64,000 bases of DNA from Tenacibaculum sp. M341 (GTDB lineage Bacteria > Bacteroidota > Bacteroidia > Flavobacteriales > Flavobacteriaceae), in assembly GCF_004337695.1 (NCBI RefSeq), contig NZ_SJXJ01000002.1:124001-188000 (forward strand), in the 5' to 3' direction. Below the pieces are notes generated by a model. The model had not been told where the DNA came from. It saw nothing but the letters and a program-made list of their open reading frames with translations, and ran no database searches. The number at the start of each line of letters is the position of its first letter. The first letter of the stretch is position 1. Made by a program: the position numbers and the translations under genes. This document shows positions 1 through 9,413 of this stretch, piece after piece.

Positions 1-3000
1 TCCGTCAATACTAAATTGATAAGGTGGATGACCTCCAGAAGCAGAAGAAAACTCAATATCATTTTCTGCTGTTACAATCACTACTCCTTCTAATGCAGGA
101 GGGGTTTCGTCGATAATAACTTCTCTTGTTATATGATTATTTTCTTGGTTTACGTTGAAATAAACATTGTCAATAAAGTTTCCTACTGATAAATTACCTG
201 AAGATGATGATATTGCTTCAAAGGCTATTATAGTAGTCTCTTGTCCAACAGGCACTATATAGGAACCAGAATAAGTTCCCCATTTAACTCCATCTGATAC
301 AGTTTGAGAAAAACCATAAGCAGATGTTGTAATGCTACTTCCAATTCTTATTTCAGCACTATCTACTCCAGTTCTTCCACGGTGATCAAAAGACCAACTA
401 ATAATGTCTCCAGGAGTTGTTTTTAACTCTTGATATAAAACTGAAGGAATACTGGCGTTAATCTCTACAAGATAATCACCATTAGAAGCACTAGTATTGT
501 TAAACCCACTTTTCCATACTTCAATCTTATTATCAGGAGAAGTAGTTTTCCATCCTTTTAAATTGCTTGCGTCTGTAAGTATAAACGAGTCTGGTTTAGT
601 GTTTATGTCTTCAAAACTTCCATTTCTAAAAACAGTTTTAGAACAATTGCTATTATCTTTAATTAAAACTTGATAAGTTCCGTCAGAAACATCTGTGAAA
701 ATATTTGAAGTTTGCCATGTTGCTCCATTGTCAATACTAAATTTATAAGGAGGAATTCCACCTGTAGCTGTAACATTAATCTCAGCAAGTGAGTTAGGAT
801 CGCAGACATCATTTTTTGTATAAGCAGTGGTAGCTATTAAAAGGGGAGGATCTATAATAGTAACATCGTCAACATAATATTCACATACTGCTGTTTCATT
901 ACTATAAGCTTTAGTACGAACATCATATTCTCCAGGATTTAGTCCATCTATAGTAAGTAGTGATTCAGTGGTTTTTTGCCAAGTAATACCACCATCTATA
1001 CTATAAGAATATTCATTGTTGAAGTTTTTAGACTCTATGGTAATTGCACCATTGCTAGCATTGTTGCATTTAGCATCTTCTTTAGAAACTAAAGTACTAT
1101 AGAATCTTTTGTTATTTTCTACAGTAATAAACAAATCATAAGTACAGGAGTTGTCATCACTTACAGTAATAATATATGCACTTGGAGGTATGTTTTCGAA
1201 AATATTTGAGCTTTGACTCGTACCATTTAAACTATATGTATACAAGTTTGGACCAGAATTGATGATGGTAATGTTTGCTGAACCATCGCAATTGTATGCT
1301 ATCTCAGAAGTTATAAAAGGTGCAATATCTTGAAGTTCTTCAATGATGATCTCGCTAATTTGTGTTTCACATCCATTTGCATCTCTAACACTTAATGCAT
1401 AAGAGTCCGGAGTTAAATTGCTCTTTATTAAATCAGAAGAATAAACTCCATTGATTCCATACGAATAAGGAGCAGTTCCTCCGGTAGCAGGAGAAAAACT
1501 AATAATTCCTGTTTGAGTACATGTGTAATCTTGAGTTAAGACAGCATTTGATTGAATAAGTGTTGGATCTATTAGATTTACAGAAGTAAATGTTTCACAT
1601 CCATTAGTGTCTCTAACTTTAGCAATATAATCTCCCGCAGGTAAATTGTCAAAGTGATTTTCTGAACTATAGGCGTAATAAATAATTCCAGAAAGTTGTT
1701 CTTCTATTTGGTATTCATAACCACCCCAGCCTCCAGTGGCGTTTAAGTTGATAGTACCGTTGCTCTCTCCGTCACACATAGGGTGTGTAGAGGCTTCTGT
1801 TAATACTAAGTTAGAAGCAGGACTATCAATAATAATATTGTTAGTTCTAATAGTACAGTCAGGGAAACTAGTCATTGTAAGTTCTACAAAATAATTTCCT
1901 GCTGCTAAACCTGAAATTGTTTCGTTGTTATTTCCTAATCCGTTTCCGCTTATTCCAGTAACAGTGAATGTGTCAGCATTCATAACTTGATATGTATATG
2001 AACCGCTATAAGGAGTATTAAGGTCAAAAGCAATATTTATTTCTGCTGAATCAGTCCCCAAACATGTTACAGGAGAAGCTACAGTTGCATTTACAATGTA
2101 ATTTGTTACGTCTTCTACAATATAAATTGTACTTAGTTCACAACCTGTTGTGGGGTGTGTTACTGTTATGTTGTAAGTTCCTGCAGTTAATCTGTTAGAG
2201 TTTGTAACGTGAATGCCACTATTAGTATTGGTGATAGTTTCAAGTATTGTGCCAGTACCATCTGTAATAGTAATGTTTGCGCCTGTAGCAGACATGCTTG
2301 AATTAAAAACAATATCAATAAGCTCACCACCGTTTGTACAACTAATAGCAGTATTTTGAGAGGTGGAAATTGCTAATAACTCATCGAAAGGATAGATGGT
2401 CACTGTATTAGATATAGCCTCACAGCCTTCACTATCTATTACTTTTATATAATAATCACCTCCATTAGTATCTGTAATGTTGTAACTACGAATGTTGCCG
2501 TTAGTCAATGCTCCTGAAATCTTGATATCATTTCCAGGATTACTTTTGTATAAGTCTACTAAAGAATAATTTCCACTTCCTCCATAGATAGAAGAAATAT
2601 CAATACTTATAGTTGGATAAATTGAGTTGTTCCCTTCTGAACAATTGAAATTGCTTGTTGTTAAAGGGGGAACGTATAACGGAGCGTTGTCATTGATAAT
2701 AATATCGTTGATTTCAAAAGAACATCCGTTGCTTCCTGTAACTCTCACTTTATAGCTTCCTGAAGAAACATCTTCAAATGAATTAGTGTTTGGGTTCCAT
2801 ATACCAGAAGTAACATTACCAGTAGATGTAGTTAAATCGTAAGAAAAAGGAGCTGTGCCTTGGTTTACTAAAACTTTAATGTTTCCCGTAGCTTCACCAT
2901 TGCATGCAGGGTTGGTTGTGTTTACAGTAAAATCAGGTATTATTGCAGGTTGAACTGTAATTTCTCTTGATACTGAGCATTCCGAAACACCGCTTAAACT

Positions 3001-6000
3001 ATATACATTTACAGTGTAAGTGTCGGGTAAAGAAACTGGAAACACTGTGCCTGAGTATGCGGTAGGTGTTCTGTTTATAATGTAGGCTCCAGTGCTATTA
3101 AGTACTTCATATTCGTAAATGCCAGATTCAGGTAGTATAGATAATTCAATTTCACTGTAAGGAGTTGTACAGCTAATCTCTTTTGTAAGAGTTAGACCAA
3201 TTTCATCAATATTACAGTCGTCGGTTGCTGAATTGATCTCAAAAACACATCCGTTAGCATCTCTTACTGTTAAATTATAAAACCCAGGAGTTAATCCGTC
3301 AAAGATATTACTACTTTGAAAATATGATCCATTTCCACTAGAATATTCATAAGGTGGTCGTCCTCCAGTAGCTAATATGGTTACGTTGTCCAGGTCAGCG
3401 TCTTTTTCTATAGTTGCCGATGCTTGTAATTCAGGGGTGATTTCCGCAATTGATGAAGCGGAACAACCAGCTCTGTCTCTTACTTCTATTGTGTAAACAC
3501 CAGCTGTTATTCCTTGGAAAGTATAGGTGTTAGAATTAAAAGATATAGGATTTAACCAAGCACCTCCATTTAACCTAAAGTTATAGCCGCCTGCACCAGA
3601 ATTAACAATAACAGTTATTTCTCCATTGGAGCCATTGTGACATGTTGTAGCATTAGATGTTATTGAGAGATTTTCCGCAGGATTAACAGTGTATGTGTAA
3701 GGTGACGAAGAACATCCATTAGCATCTCTAGCTATTATGTTGTAATTACCAGTAGGAATGTTTGTGAAAGAGCCAGTTTGAAAAGTGATTCCATTATCAA
3801 TAGAGTATTCATAAGGAGGTGTACCTCCTATAGCTTCTATTTCAAATGAAGCACCAGTGTTTGGATTGCATGTAATTTCTTTAGTAAGGTTTACATTAGA
3901 TATTGTCAAAGCAGGCAATTCTTGTATAACAGCATCTCCAATAGAAACTTCACAAAAGCCATTTGAGTTGCGTAGTATAATGCTATAATTTCCAGCTCCC
4001 AGACCATTAATTGTAGTAGGGGTAGGTGATGTACCTGTAATCCAGTTTGTTCCTCCGTCAATACTGTAATCGTATGATGTAATGAAGTTACTAGCGTTAA
4101 ATGTTATTGTTCCATCAGAACTACCATTACAGCTTGTATTTGTATTTGAAATAATAGTTCCAGAAAATTCTTGATTTTCTTCAATGACAAAAGTTATTTC
4201 CTCCGAACAACTACTACCGTAATCAATAGTAACTTCATAAGTTCCTGCAGTGAGGTTGTTGAAAACTCCTGTGCTATTTGATTCGTTGTTGTTTAAAGAA
4301 TAGAAAAAACTTCCTGATGCATTTTCAGAATTAACAATTATATTACCTGTACCGTCACAATTATAATTAACTGAATAAGAAAAATCAGGTTTTGTAGGTG
4401 TTGGAGCTATAGTTAAGTTAGGTAAAATTAATTGGCAACCATCAGTATCTTGTACTTTGATATCATAAGAACCAGCACTCAAATTTGTAATTGTATTAGA
4501 GGTTGTGCTAATATATGATGCATTTGTAGTAAGTTTATATTGATATATGTATGGAGGTGTACCACCACTTGGAGGGTTAAATGTTATGCTACCTAGATTG
4601 AGTCCGTTACCAGAAATATCGCAGGTTATATCCGTTTGAGTAGCATAAGCTCCTGTTAAAGGTGTTTCTAAAGTAACTGTACTTGTGGATGATATTCTAG
4701 AACAGTTGTTATTATCAATTACAATGAATTCATAGTTTCCTTCTTCTCCTGCTTTAACAAGGTAATCGTTGTTAGAGAAAAAATTGTCCGATGGTATTTC
4801 GCTTATGCTGGTGAATGAAATAGGTTGTTTGGTTGCTGTTGTTGCAGGAGTATAAGACCATACAGCGTAATGATAACCATTTGTTCCACCAGATGCAGAT
4901 AAATTGATAAGTCCATCAGTACAACCAATGTTTTTATTGACAATATTAGATATGTTTAATTCATCAGAAAAATGAAGTGTTACAGTTTTGCTAACAGAGC
5001 ATTCTGGTGTTGTTACTTGTATGTCATATGTTCCAGAATAATTTGCCGAATAGGAGTAGTTTTTGTCAAGTGTTGTAAAAGTGGTTATAGGATTTACGCT
5101 ATTTAGAATAGCATAAGTATACGGACCAGATATATTAGAGTCAATTTGTATGTTAATTTCTCCAGTGTCTCCATAACATAAATTAGAAGGAGATGTAACA
5201 CTAATATCTAAGTTGTTTGCACTTATCGAGTTATCAGGAAAACTAAATATACTTGATGTTACAGGGTTTTTAATATATACATTGTAATTACCTTCAGTTA
5301 AAATAGAAAAAACATTCGATGTTTGGAATGTGGTTGGCGAGTTGCCAGAAAGAGTAAGGGCAAATTCATAACCATTAGGTACATTGTTAATAGTTATGCT
5401 TCCGCTGTCAGAACAAATGATGTCTTCTGTAATAATTACAGGGTTAATAATTTCTTTGAAAACATTAAAATAGTATTGATTTACATCACCAGTTTCAGAT
5501 TCAATTATCACTCTATATTCGCCAGCTTCAGAGAAACTTCTACTTGTGTTGTTGGTGTTTGTAGATACGTTTGTCCAGCAGTTGTTGTCTGTATTTGGAC
5601 AGTTCTGATCTGTATTTGAAGAACAAGAAGTTTTTAATTGCTGCCATGTTACAGTATTTGGAAGGGTGATACCTGTATTGATTGTTCTAGAATCACTGTT
5701 GCCATTTAAGAAAATTTCTACTAATTCTAAACCATTAGAAGTGCAAGAGCGTACATTATCTGCAAAATTGATTAATGGATTTGTTGTAGCTGTTAAAGTA
5801 ACATTGAAAATTTCATCACTGCTTAAGCAATACAAAGAGTTACTTGTTTTGGATACAGTGTATGTACCTGAATTATTTATGGTAATTGATCTAGAGTTAC
5901 CGATCGTATTTCCGTTATTATCTTTCCAAACATAAGAAGAAAAACCTTCTCCAGCTGTTAGAGTTGTATTATTTTCATTTGAAGTTATATCCTGAGTAAA

Positions 6001-7695
6001 ATTACATCCAGAAATATCTACAAAAACGTTAGTGCTGCCAGCAACACCTATGTTACAAGCATCAATTCCAGAAAAACTAGGAGAGTTCTCTATTTGGATA
6101 CCGCTATTAATTCCTTCGTAGCTTACGAAAGATTGATTTTGAATTAAATTAGCGCACGCGTTTTTATAATTGTTACAATCAGAATTCACCCTAGAGTGTA
6201 ATCTAATGTTGTGAATGCTGCTACCTTCTTCAACAAGGTTATTTGGAATATTAAATGATATTTCTCCTTTATAGTTATTGGCAGATGAAGGAGGGGTGTA
6301 GTTATAAGTTACTCCGTTTGGTACTATAATGTCTCCTTCTATTAAATTAATGTTTTCAGGTAATCTTTTGAAGATAGTAGTATTATTAGCGTCTTCATTT
6401 CCTTTGTTTTGAAAGCTGATGTTATGCCAAAAATCGGCTCCTAAACTTAAAGCTGTACCTTGGATATCATTTCCTGCGATACCATTATCTAAGGTTTCTA
6501 CTAAGTTAATTTCAGGTTCAGTAGTTTCAACAGCTAAAGCAACAAGAAATGGCCAATAAACATCTCCAGAAGTTGAGAACCTTGCGTTTAAAGAAGTTTG
6601 ATTGTTACTAATCAAAGTGTTTCCAGGATTATTAACGTCAAATAAATCAACATCAAAACCTAATGTATTTTCACTAGCAGGAGTTCTTGTTGTCACATAA
6701 TTATCATATTTAGTGATAGAACTATTGAAAAAGTTATTCGTAGGGTTTGTTGTAGTTGTAGATAAATTAGTAAAAGTACCTTGGTTATTTTGTATTTGAA
6801 AAGCATCTCCAGTAATAATGGCGTCTCCCTCTAAAGATGCTGTAAGCATTTTTGTTCTTACAGGACCAGAAGGAGTAGTAACAAAGCCAGAAAAATTTAT
6901 GTCAGTATAATTTGCTCCATCAACAGAAGAGAATCCGTCAAAAATAGCAATGTTTTTGTTTGATTCAGATTCACTTTCGTATACAACAACTAAAATCCAT
7001 CCTGCAGTCCCTCCAAGACCATATTTAGAATCTAAACCTAATGTAGCTTTAATATTTGCAGCATAATAATCTCCATTGGGGTTTGAAAGGGCGTTAATAT
7101 CAGCAGTCATATCTTTGTAGCATAAATACGGTTTTTGTGTAATTATACCATTGTCATATACAATTTCTCCAGTGATATCTTGATAGTTTTGTCCAGGTAA
7201 TTTGAATTTGATAGAGTTGAAATTGTTTTCTCTAGTCTCTTCGTTTTCCCAAGTTTTATATGGATATATACCAGACCAGTATAAACCAGCATAAGCTATT
7301 CGGGAACAATTAGGTAAGTTTAAATTAGATTTTGATGAAGAAAATGTAGTTAAGTCGTCATCAATATCAATATAATCCATGAATAAGTTCCCATTTCCAG
7401 CTGGAGCATATTGAATCCTGTTTATAGGATAGAATAAATCAGAATTATAAGATACATTTGCATCTTCATCTCCATTGAAAATAATATAGTTTCCAGTGGT
7501 TGAGTTAAATTTTGCTATTCCAGGAGTATCTTTTGAACTTCTGTTAAGAATGTTGTTGGAAATAAAAGTAATATTTCCTTTAACATTAATGTTGTTACCC
7601 AATCTCTGTGTAAAAGGAACGTCTTGGGCGTAACCTACACTCAAAAAGAGATTGAAAATTAATAAGAGGTTGATTAATCGTAATTGTTTTTTCAT
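1..7695 (-). CDS. Giant SprB-like repeat adhesin, 5' part (runs off the left edge)
   Basis: The reverse frame is open without a stop from the ATG at 7695 to base 1 (2565 codons). Residues 1-23 form a signal peptide ending VGYAQ. Residues about 24-555 are a unique N-terminal region, followed by an Ig-like module near 560-640. From about residue 750 I count 19 repeats of 50-75 residues plus a partial twentieth. Each typically opens with a Cys (CNG, CDG), carries a GGxxPYxYSIDNG-like core and closes with a VRDxNGC-like motif, which is the SprB-repeat pattern. A jelly-roll-like domain sits at about 2354-2520. In Flavobacterium johnsoniae SprB is the mobile surface adhesin for gliding, exported by T9SS. 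That role here is inference. The C-terminus, where a T9SS or gliding C-terminal domain would lie, is outside the window. The family assignment is secure; the exact function is not. Confidence 0.9.
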   Translation of the reverse strand, partial: MKKQLRLINLLLIFNLFLSVGYAQDVPFTQRLGNNINVKGNITFISNNILNRSSKDTPGIAKFNSTTGNYIIFNGDEDANVSYNSDLFYPINRIQYAPAGNGNLFMDYIDIDDDLTTFSSSKSNLNLPNCSRIAYAGLYWSGIYPYKTWENEETRENNFNSIKFKLPGQNYQDITGEIVYDNGIITQKPYLCYKDMTADINALSNPNGDYYAANIKATLGLDSKYGLGGTAGWILVVVYESESESNKNIAIFDGFSSVDGANYTDINFSGFVTTPSGPVRTKMLTASLEGDAIITGDAFQIQNNQGTFTNLSTTTTNPTNNFFNSSITKYDNYVTTRTPASENTLGFDVDLFDVNNPGNTLISNNQTSLNARFSTSGDVYWPFLVALAVETTEPEINLVETLDNGIAGNDIQGTALSLGADFWHNISFQNKGNEDANNTTIFKRLPENINLIEGDIIVPNGVTYNYTPPSSANNYKGEISFNIPNNLVEEGSSIHNIRLHSRVNSDCNNYKNACANLIQNQSFVSYEGINSGIQIENSPSFSGIDACNIGVAGSTNVFVDISGCNFTQDITSNENNTTLTAGEGFSSYVWKDNNGNTIGNSRSITINNSGTYTVSKTSNSLYCLSSDEIFNVTLTATTNPLINFADNVRSCTSNGLELVEIFLNGNSDSRTINTGITLPNTVTWQQLKTSCSSNTDQNCPNTDNNCWTNVSTNTNNTSRSFSEAGEYRVIIESETGDVNQYYFNVFKEIINPVIITEDIICSDSGSITINNVPNGYEFALTLSGNSPTTFQTSNVFSILTEGNYNVYIKNPVTSSIFSFPDNSISANNLDISVTSPSNLCYGDTGEINIQIDSNISGPYTYAILNSVNPITTFTTLDKNYSYSANYSGTYDIQVTTPECSVSKTVTLHFSDELNISNIVNKNIGCTDGLINLSASGGTNGYHYAVWSYTPATTATKQPISFTSISEIPSDNFFSNNDYLVKAGEEGNYEFIVIDNNNCSRISSTSTVTLETPLTGAYATQTDITCDISGNGLNLGSITFNPPSGGTPPYIYQYKLTTNASYISTTSNTITNLSAGSYDIKVQDTDGCQLILPNLTIAPTPTKPDFSYSVNYNCDGTGNIIVNSENASGSFFYSLNNNESNSTGVFNNLTAGTYEVTIDYGSSCSEEITFVIEENQEFSGTIISNTNTSCNGSSDGTITFNASNFITSYDYSIDGGTNWITGTSPTPTTINGLGAGNYSIILRNSNGFCEVSIGDAVIQELPALTISNVNLTKEITCNPNTGASFEIEAIGGTPPYEYSIDNGITFQTGSFTNIPTGNYNIIARDANGCSSSPYTYTVNPAENLSITSNATTCHNGSNGEITVIVNSGAGGYNFRLNGGAWLNPISFNSNTYTFQGITAGVYTIEVRDRAGCSASSIAEITPELQASATIEKDADLDNVTILATGGRPPYEYSSGNGSYFQSSNIFDGLTPGFYNLTVRDANGCVFEINSATDDCNIDEIGLTLTKEISCTTPYSEIELSILPESGIYEYEVLNSTGAYIINRTPTAYSGTVFPVSLPDTYTVNVYSLSGVSECSVSREITVQPAIIPDFTVNTTNPACNGEATGNIKVLVNQGTAPFSYDLTTSTGNVTSGIWNPNTNSFEDVSSGSYKVRVTGSNGCSFEINDIIINDNAPLYVPPLTTSNFNCSEGNNSIYPTISIDISSIYGGSGNYSLVDLYKSNPGNDIKISGALTNGNIRSYNITDTNGGDYYIKVIDSEGCEAISNTVTIYPFDELLAISTSQNTAISCTNGGELIDIVFNSSMSATGANITITDGTGTILETITNTNSGIHVTNSNRLTAGTYNITVTHPTTGCELSTIYIVEDVTNYIVNATVASPVTCLGTDSAEINIAFDLNTPYSGSYTYQVMNADTFTVTGISGNGLGNNNETISGLAAGNYFVELTMTSFPDCTIRTNNIIIDSPASNLVLTEASTHPMCDGESNGTINLNATGGWGGYEYQIEEQLSGIIYYAYSSENHFDNLPAGDYIAKVRDTNGCETFTSVNLIDPTLIQSNAVLTQDYTCTQTGIISFSPATGGTAPYSYGINGVYSSDLIKSNLTPDSYALSVRDANGCETQISEIIIEELQDIAPFITSEIAYNCDGSANITIINSGPNLYTYSLNGTSQSSNIFENIPPSAYIITVSDDNSCTYDLFITVENNKRFYSTLVSKEDAKCNNASNGAITIESKNFNNEYSYSIDGGITWQKTTESLLTIDGLNPGEYDVRTKAYSNETAVCEYYVDDVTIIDPPLLIATTAYTKNDVCDPNSLAEINVTATGGIPPYKFSIDNGATWQTSNIFTDVSDGTYQVLIKDNSNCSKTVFRNGSFEDINTKPDSFILTDASNLKGWKTTSPDNKIEVWKSGFNNTSASNGDYLVEINASIPSVLYQELKTTPGDIISWSFDHRGRTGVDSAEIRIGSSITTSAYGFSQTVSDGVKWGTYSGSYIVPVGQETTIIAFEAISSSSGNLSVGNFIDNVYFNVNQENNHITREVIIDETPPALEGVVIVTAENDIEFSSASGGHPPYQFSIDG
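640..5440 (-). repeat. Array of about 19 SprB-type protein repeats
   Basis: Consecutive units of 50-75 residues separated by short linkers occupy this stretch of the giant gene. They are diverged in DNA but share a leading Cys, an aromatic YxYSIDNG-type core, an AGxY turn and a closing RDxNGC-like motif. The two conserved cysteines per unit suggest an internal disulfide, as expected for an exported protein. Units 4-7 (about 4645-3705) and 16-19 (about 1545-640) correspond to each other in order, which implies duplication of a multi-unit block. Confidence 0.8.
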
Positions 7696-8105
7696 TTAAT
7701 AAAAATTAAAAATTTATAGCTAAACTAAGATTAGAGGAATATTTGGTTGTCTTGTTTTTTCTAAATTGCTGGTAATAGGATAAACTTATCGATTTGTATA
7801 AAAGAAGATTCGTTTAACAAAGTTCTTTTAGTTTGAGTCGTTTAAGTTTAAAGTGGCACTCCTGTTAGCATAACTAATGAAATAGAATGCTTTAAGGTTT
7901 TGTGCTTAAATAGTTTGAAGATAAAGTGTTAGGTTTACACTGTTACTTTGAGGTTTGGATATTTTTTTTGCTAGATTTATCATAACGAGATCAATTTTTT
8001 TTGGTTTTTCTTTTGGTCAAGCAAATATATCTGTTTTTTTAAACCTAAAAAAATGAAATTAAGGTTTTTAAAAATTGAAAGTCTGTAAGATAGGTTAGTG
8101 GTTTG
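7696..8105. other. Long intergenic leader upstream of the adhesin
   Basis: This 410-bp gap between the adhesin start and the end of the next gene holds no convincing ORF. On the minus strand a -7 element TATATTTG lies at 8029-8022. If used, it would give a leader of roughly 320 nt for the adhesin mRNA. No matching -33 TTG was found at the right distance, so the promoter is tentative. No recognisable riboswitch was seen. Confidence 0.35.
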
Positions 8106-8579
8106 TTATAAAAATCTGTTGTACCAACTTTCTGTAATAGGTACCTCCCAAAAATGTTCTAAGTCGTATTTAGTTTGAACTAGATTGTCAAAAACAACAG
8201 TTTTGCTGTTAACAGATTTGTTTTTAATTAATTTCTTGAACTCTTTAATATCTTTGTATTGAGTGTATTCACCTTGTTTAAAGCAAACATTCATTTTGTC
8301 AAGTAGTTCAACTTCGTATTCTTGTTGTAGTTGTAAAATAAATGCTACTTGTTTATCGATGTCTTTGTTTGATATTTCAACATCGTTTTCGGTAGAAAAA
8401 ATAATAAAGCGATTGTATAAAAGCTGATAAGAAGCATTAAGATCAGTGCTTTCTTTCCAGTTGTTTATGAAGTTTTCAATTTTTTGTTTTACTTCTTCTA
8501 TTTCTTGAGGATAGAATTTTCTATTGCAAGGATAAATCCATACTCTAGCTTCTTCCGATAAGGTGTTAAAATCTACCAT
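8106..8579 (-). CDS. Conserved Flavobacteriaceae hypothetical protein
   Basis: This is a cytosolic 157-residue protein. I take the ATG at 8579 (MVDFNTLSEE) rather than the ATG at 8603, because the extra eight residues look like read-through of upstream sequence. It has no signal peptide, membrane segment or nucleotide-binding motif. The N-terminal part contains RVWIYPCNRKF, and the middle is a Lys/Glu-rich helical stretch. From memory, similar Bacteroidetes proteins are sometimes labelled 'ABC transporter ATPase', but there is no Walker A or signature motif here to support that. It lies about 170 bp downstream of the thioredoxin-like gene on the same strand. Function unknown. Confidence 0.75.
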   Translation of the reverse strand: MVDFNTLSEEARVWIYPCNRKFYPQEIEEVKQKIENFINNWKESTDLNASYQLLYNRFIIFSTENDVEISNKDIDKQVAFILQLQQEYEVELLDKMNVCFKQGEYTQYKDIKEFKKLIKNKSVNSKTVVFDNLVQTKYDLEHFWEVPITESWYNRFL

Positions 8580-8751
8580 TGCAGCAAAGATATATAATAC
8601 CAAGTGAAGTAGAAAAGATAGCGGTTTAAAAAAGCAATTTTATAGGTTTTGTCAGGTTGAGCGAAATCAAAATCTATTTTGATAATGATGTTTTGGTTAT
8701 TATTGACTCCGCTCTAACCGACATTAAATTTATGTTGAAACCTTTTAAAGG

Positions 8752-9345
8752 TTATTGTTTTAGTAAAGAAATAAAGTCTTCTTGTACGTTAACACCTTTG
8801 TTTTTGTTATACCAAACTTGTAAGTCTTCTTTTACTTTAGCATCTACAACTCCGTTTTCTTCTTTATAATCAGCAATCATTTTAGTTGCAGTTGAAGGTC
8901 TTGGTCCCCATGAGAAAAGAACTTCCTTGTTTTCGTCTACAGAAATTAATTTAGGGATAGATCTTCCACCGTTGGTAAGAAATTGATCCATTAATTCTAA
9001 ATTATCATCTCTTAAAATGATTTTTAAATCAATATTAGGGTTTTCTTCTGCTAGTTTGTTGATAACAGGTATATTTTGAGCAGCATCACCACACCACCCT
9101 TCTGTTAATACCAGCCAAGTTTGGTTTTTCTCAACCTTCTTTAAATCTTCTACGGTAGTTTCAGTAAGTTTAGATGTTTTGTCTAAACGTTTCATTCTAC
9201 GGTCATTTAAAAAGCTGTATTTGTATAATGCTTCAGATTGATTTGGTCCTGTGGATTTATTCTCTTTTAATAAATTTGACACTAAATCTCTGTACTCTGT
9301 ATATGATATTGCGTTGTGTAAACTTTTTTCTATTATTTCTTTCAT
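8752..9345 (-). CDS. Thioredoxin-family protein with a single active-site Cys
   Basis: This 197-residue cytosolic protein has an N-terminal helical region of about 70 residues and then a thioredoxin fold. The active-site position reads WCGDA (residues 84-88), so the usual CxxC has only its first Cys; the resolving Cys is Asp. A cis-Pro-type motif follows (GGRSIPKLIS, about 126-135). Proteins with EGWCGDAAQ are common in flavobacteria and are annotated thioredoxin family. Without the second Cys it cannot be a classical dithiol oxidoreductase, but monothiol or chaperone-like roles are possible. No signal peptide is seen. It is 68 bp downstream of the threonine dehydrogenase gene and may share its transcript. 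Confidence 0.85.
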   Translation of the reverse strand: MKEIIEKSLHNAISYTEYRDLVSNLLKENKSTGPNQSEALYKYSFLNDRRMKRLDKTSKLTETTVEDLKKVEKNQTWLVLTEGWCGDAAQNIPVINKLAEENPNIDLKIILRDDNLELMDQFLTNGGRSIPKLISVDENKEVLFSWGPRPSTATKMIADYKEENGVVDAKVKEDLQVWYNKNKGVNVQEDFISLLKQ

Positions 9346-9413
9346 AATTTTAATCTTCTACAATTACTAAGACGAAAAGAATTGTATTTACTTACACATG
9401 CTAATTTTTATGA

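Noticed and set aside
5323..5935. Two rightward ORFs (98 and 89 codons) inside the adhesin region
   Set aside because: They lie antisense to the continuous giant reverse frame, which has a signal peptide and regular repeats; their own products show no domain.
8106..8579. 'ABC transporter ATPase' label often attached to such proteins
   Set aside because: No Walker A, Walker B or ABC signature is present in the 157 residues.
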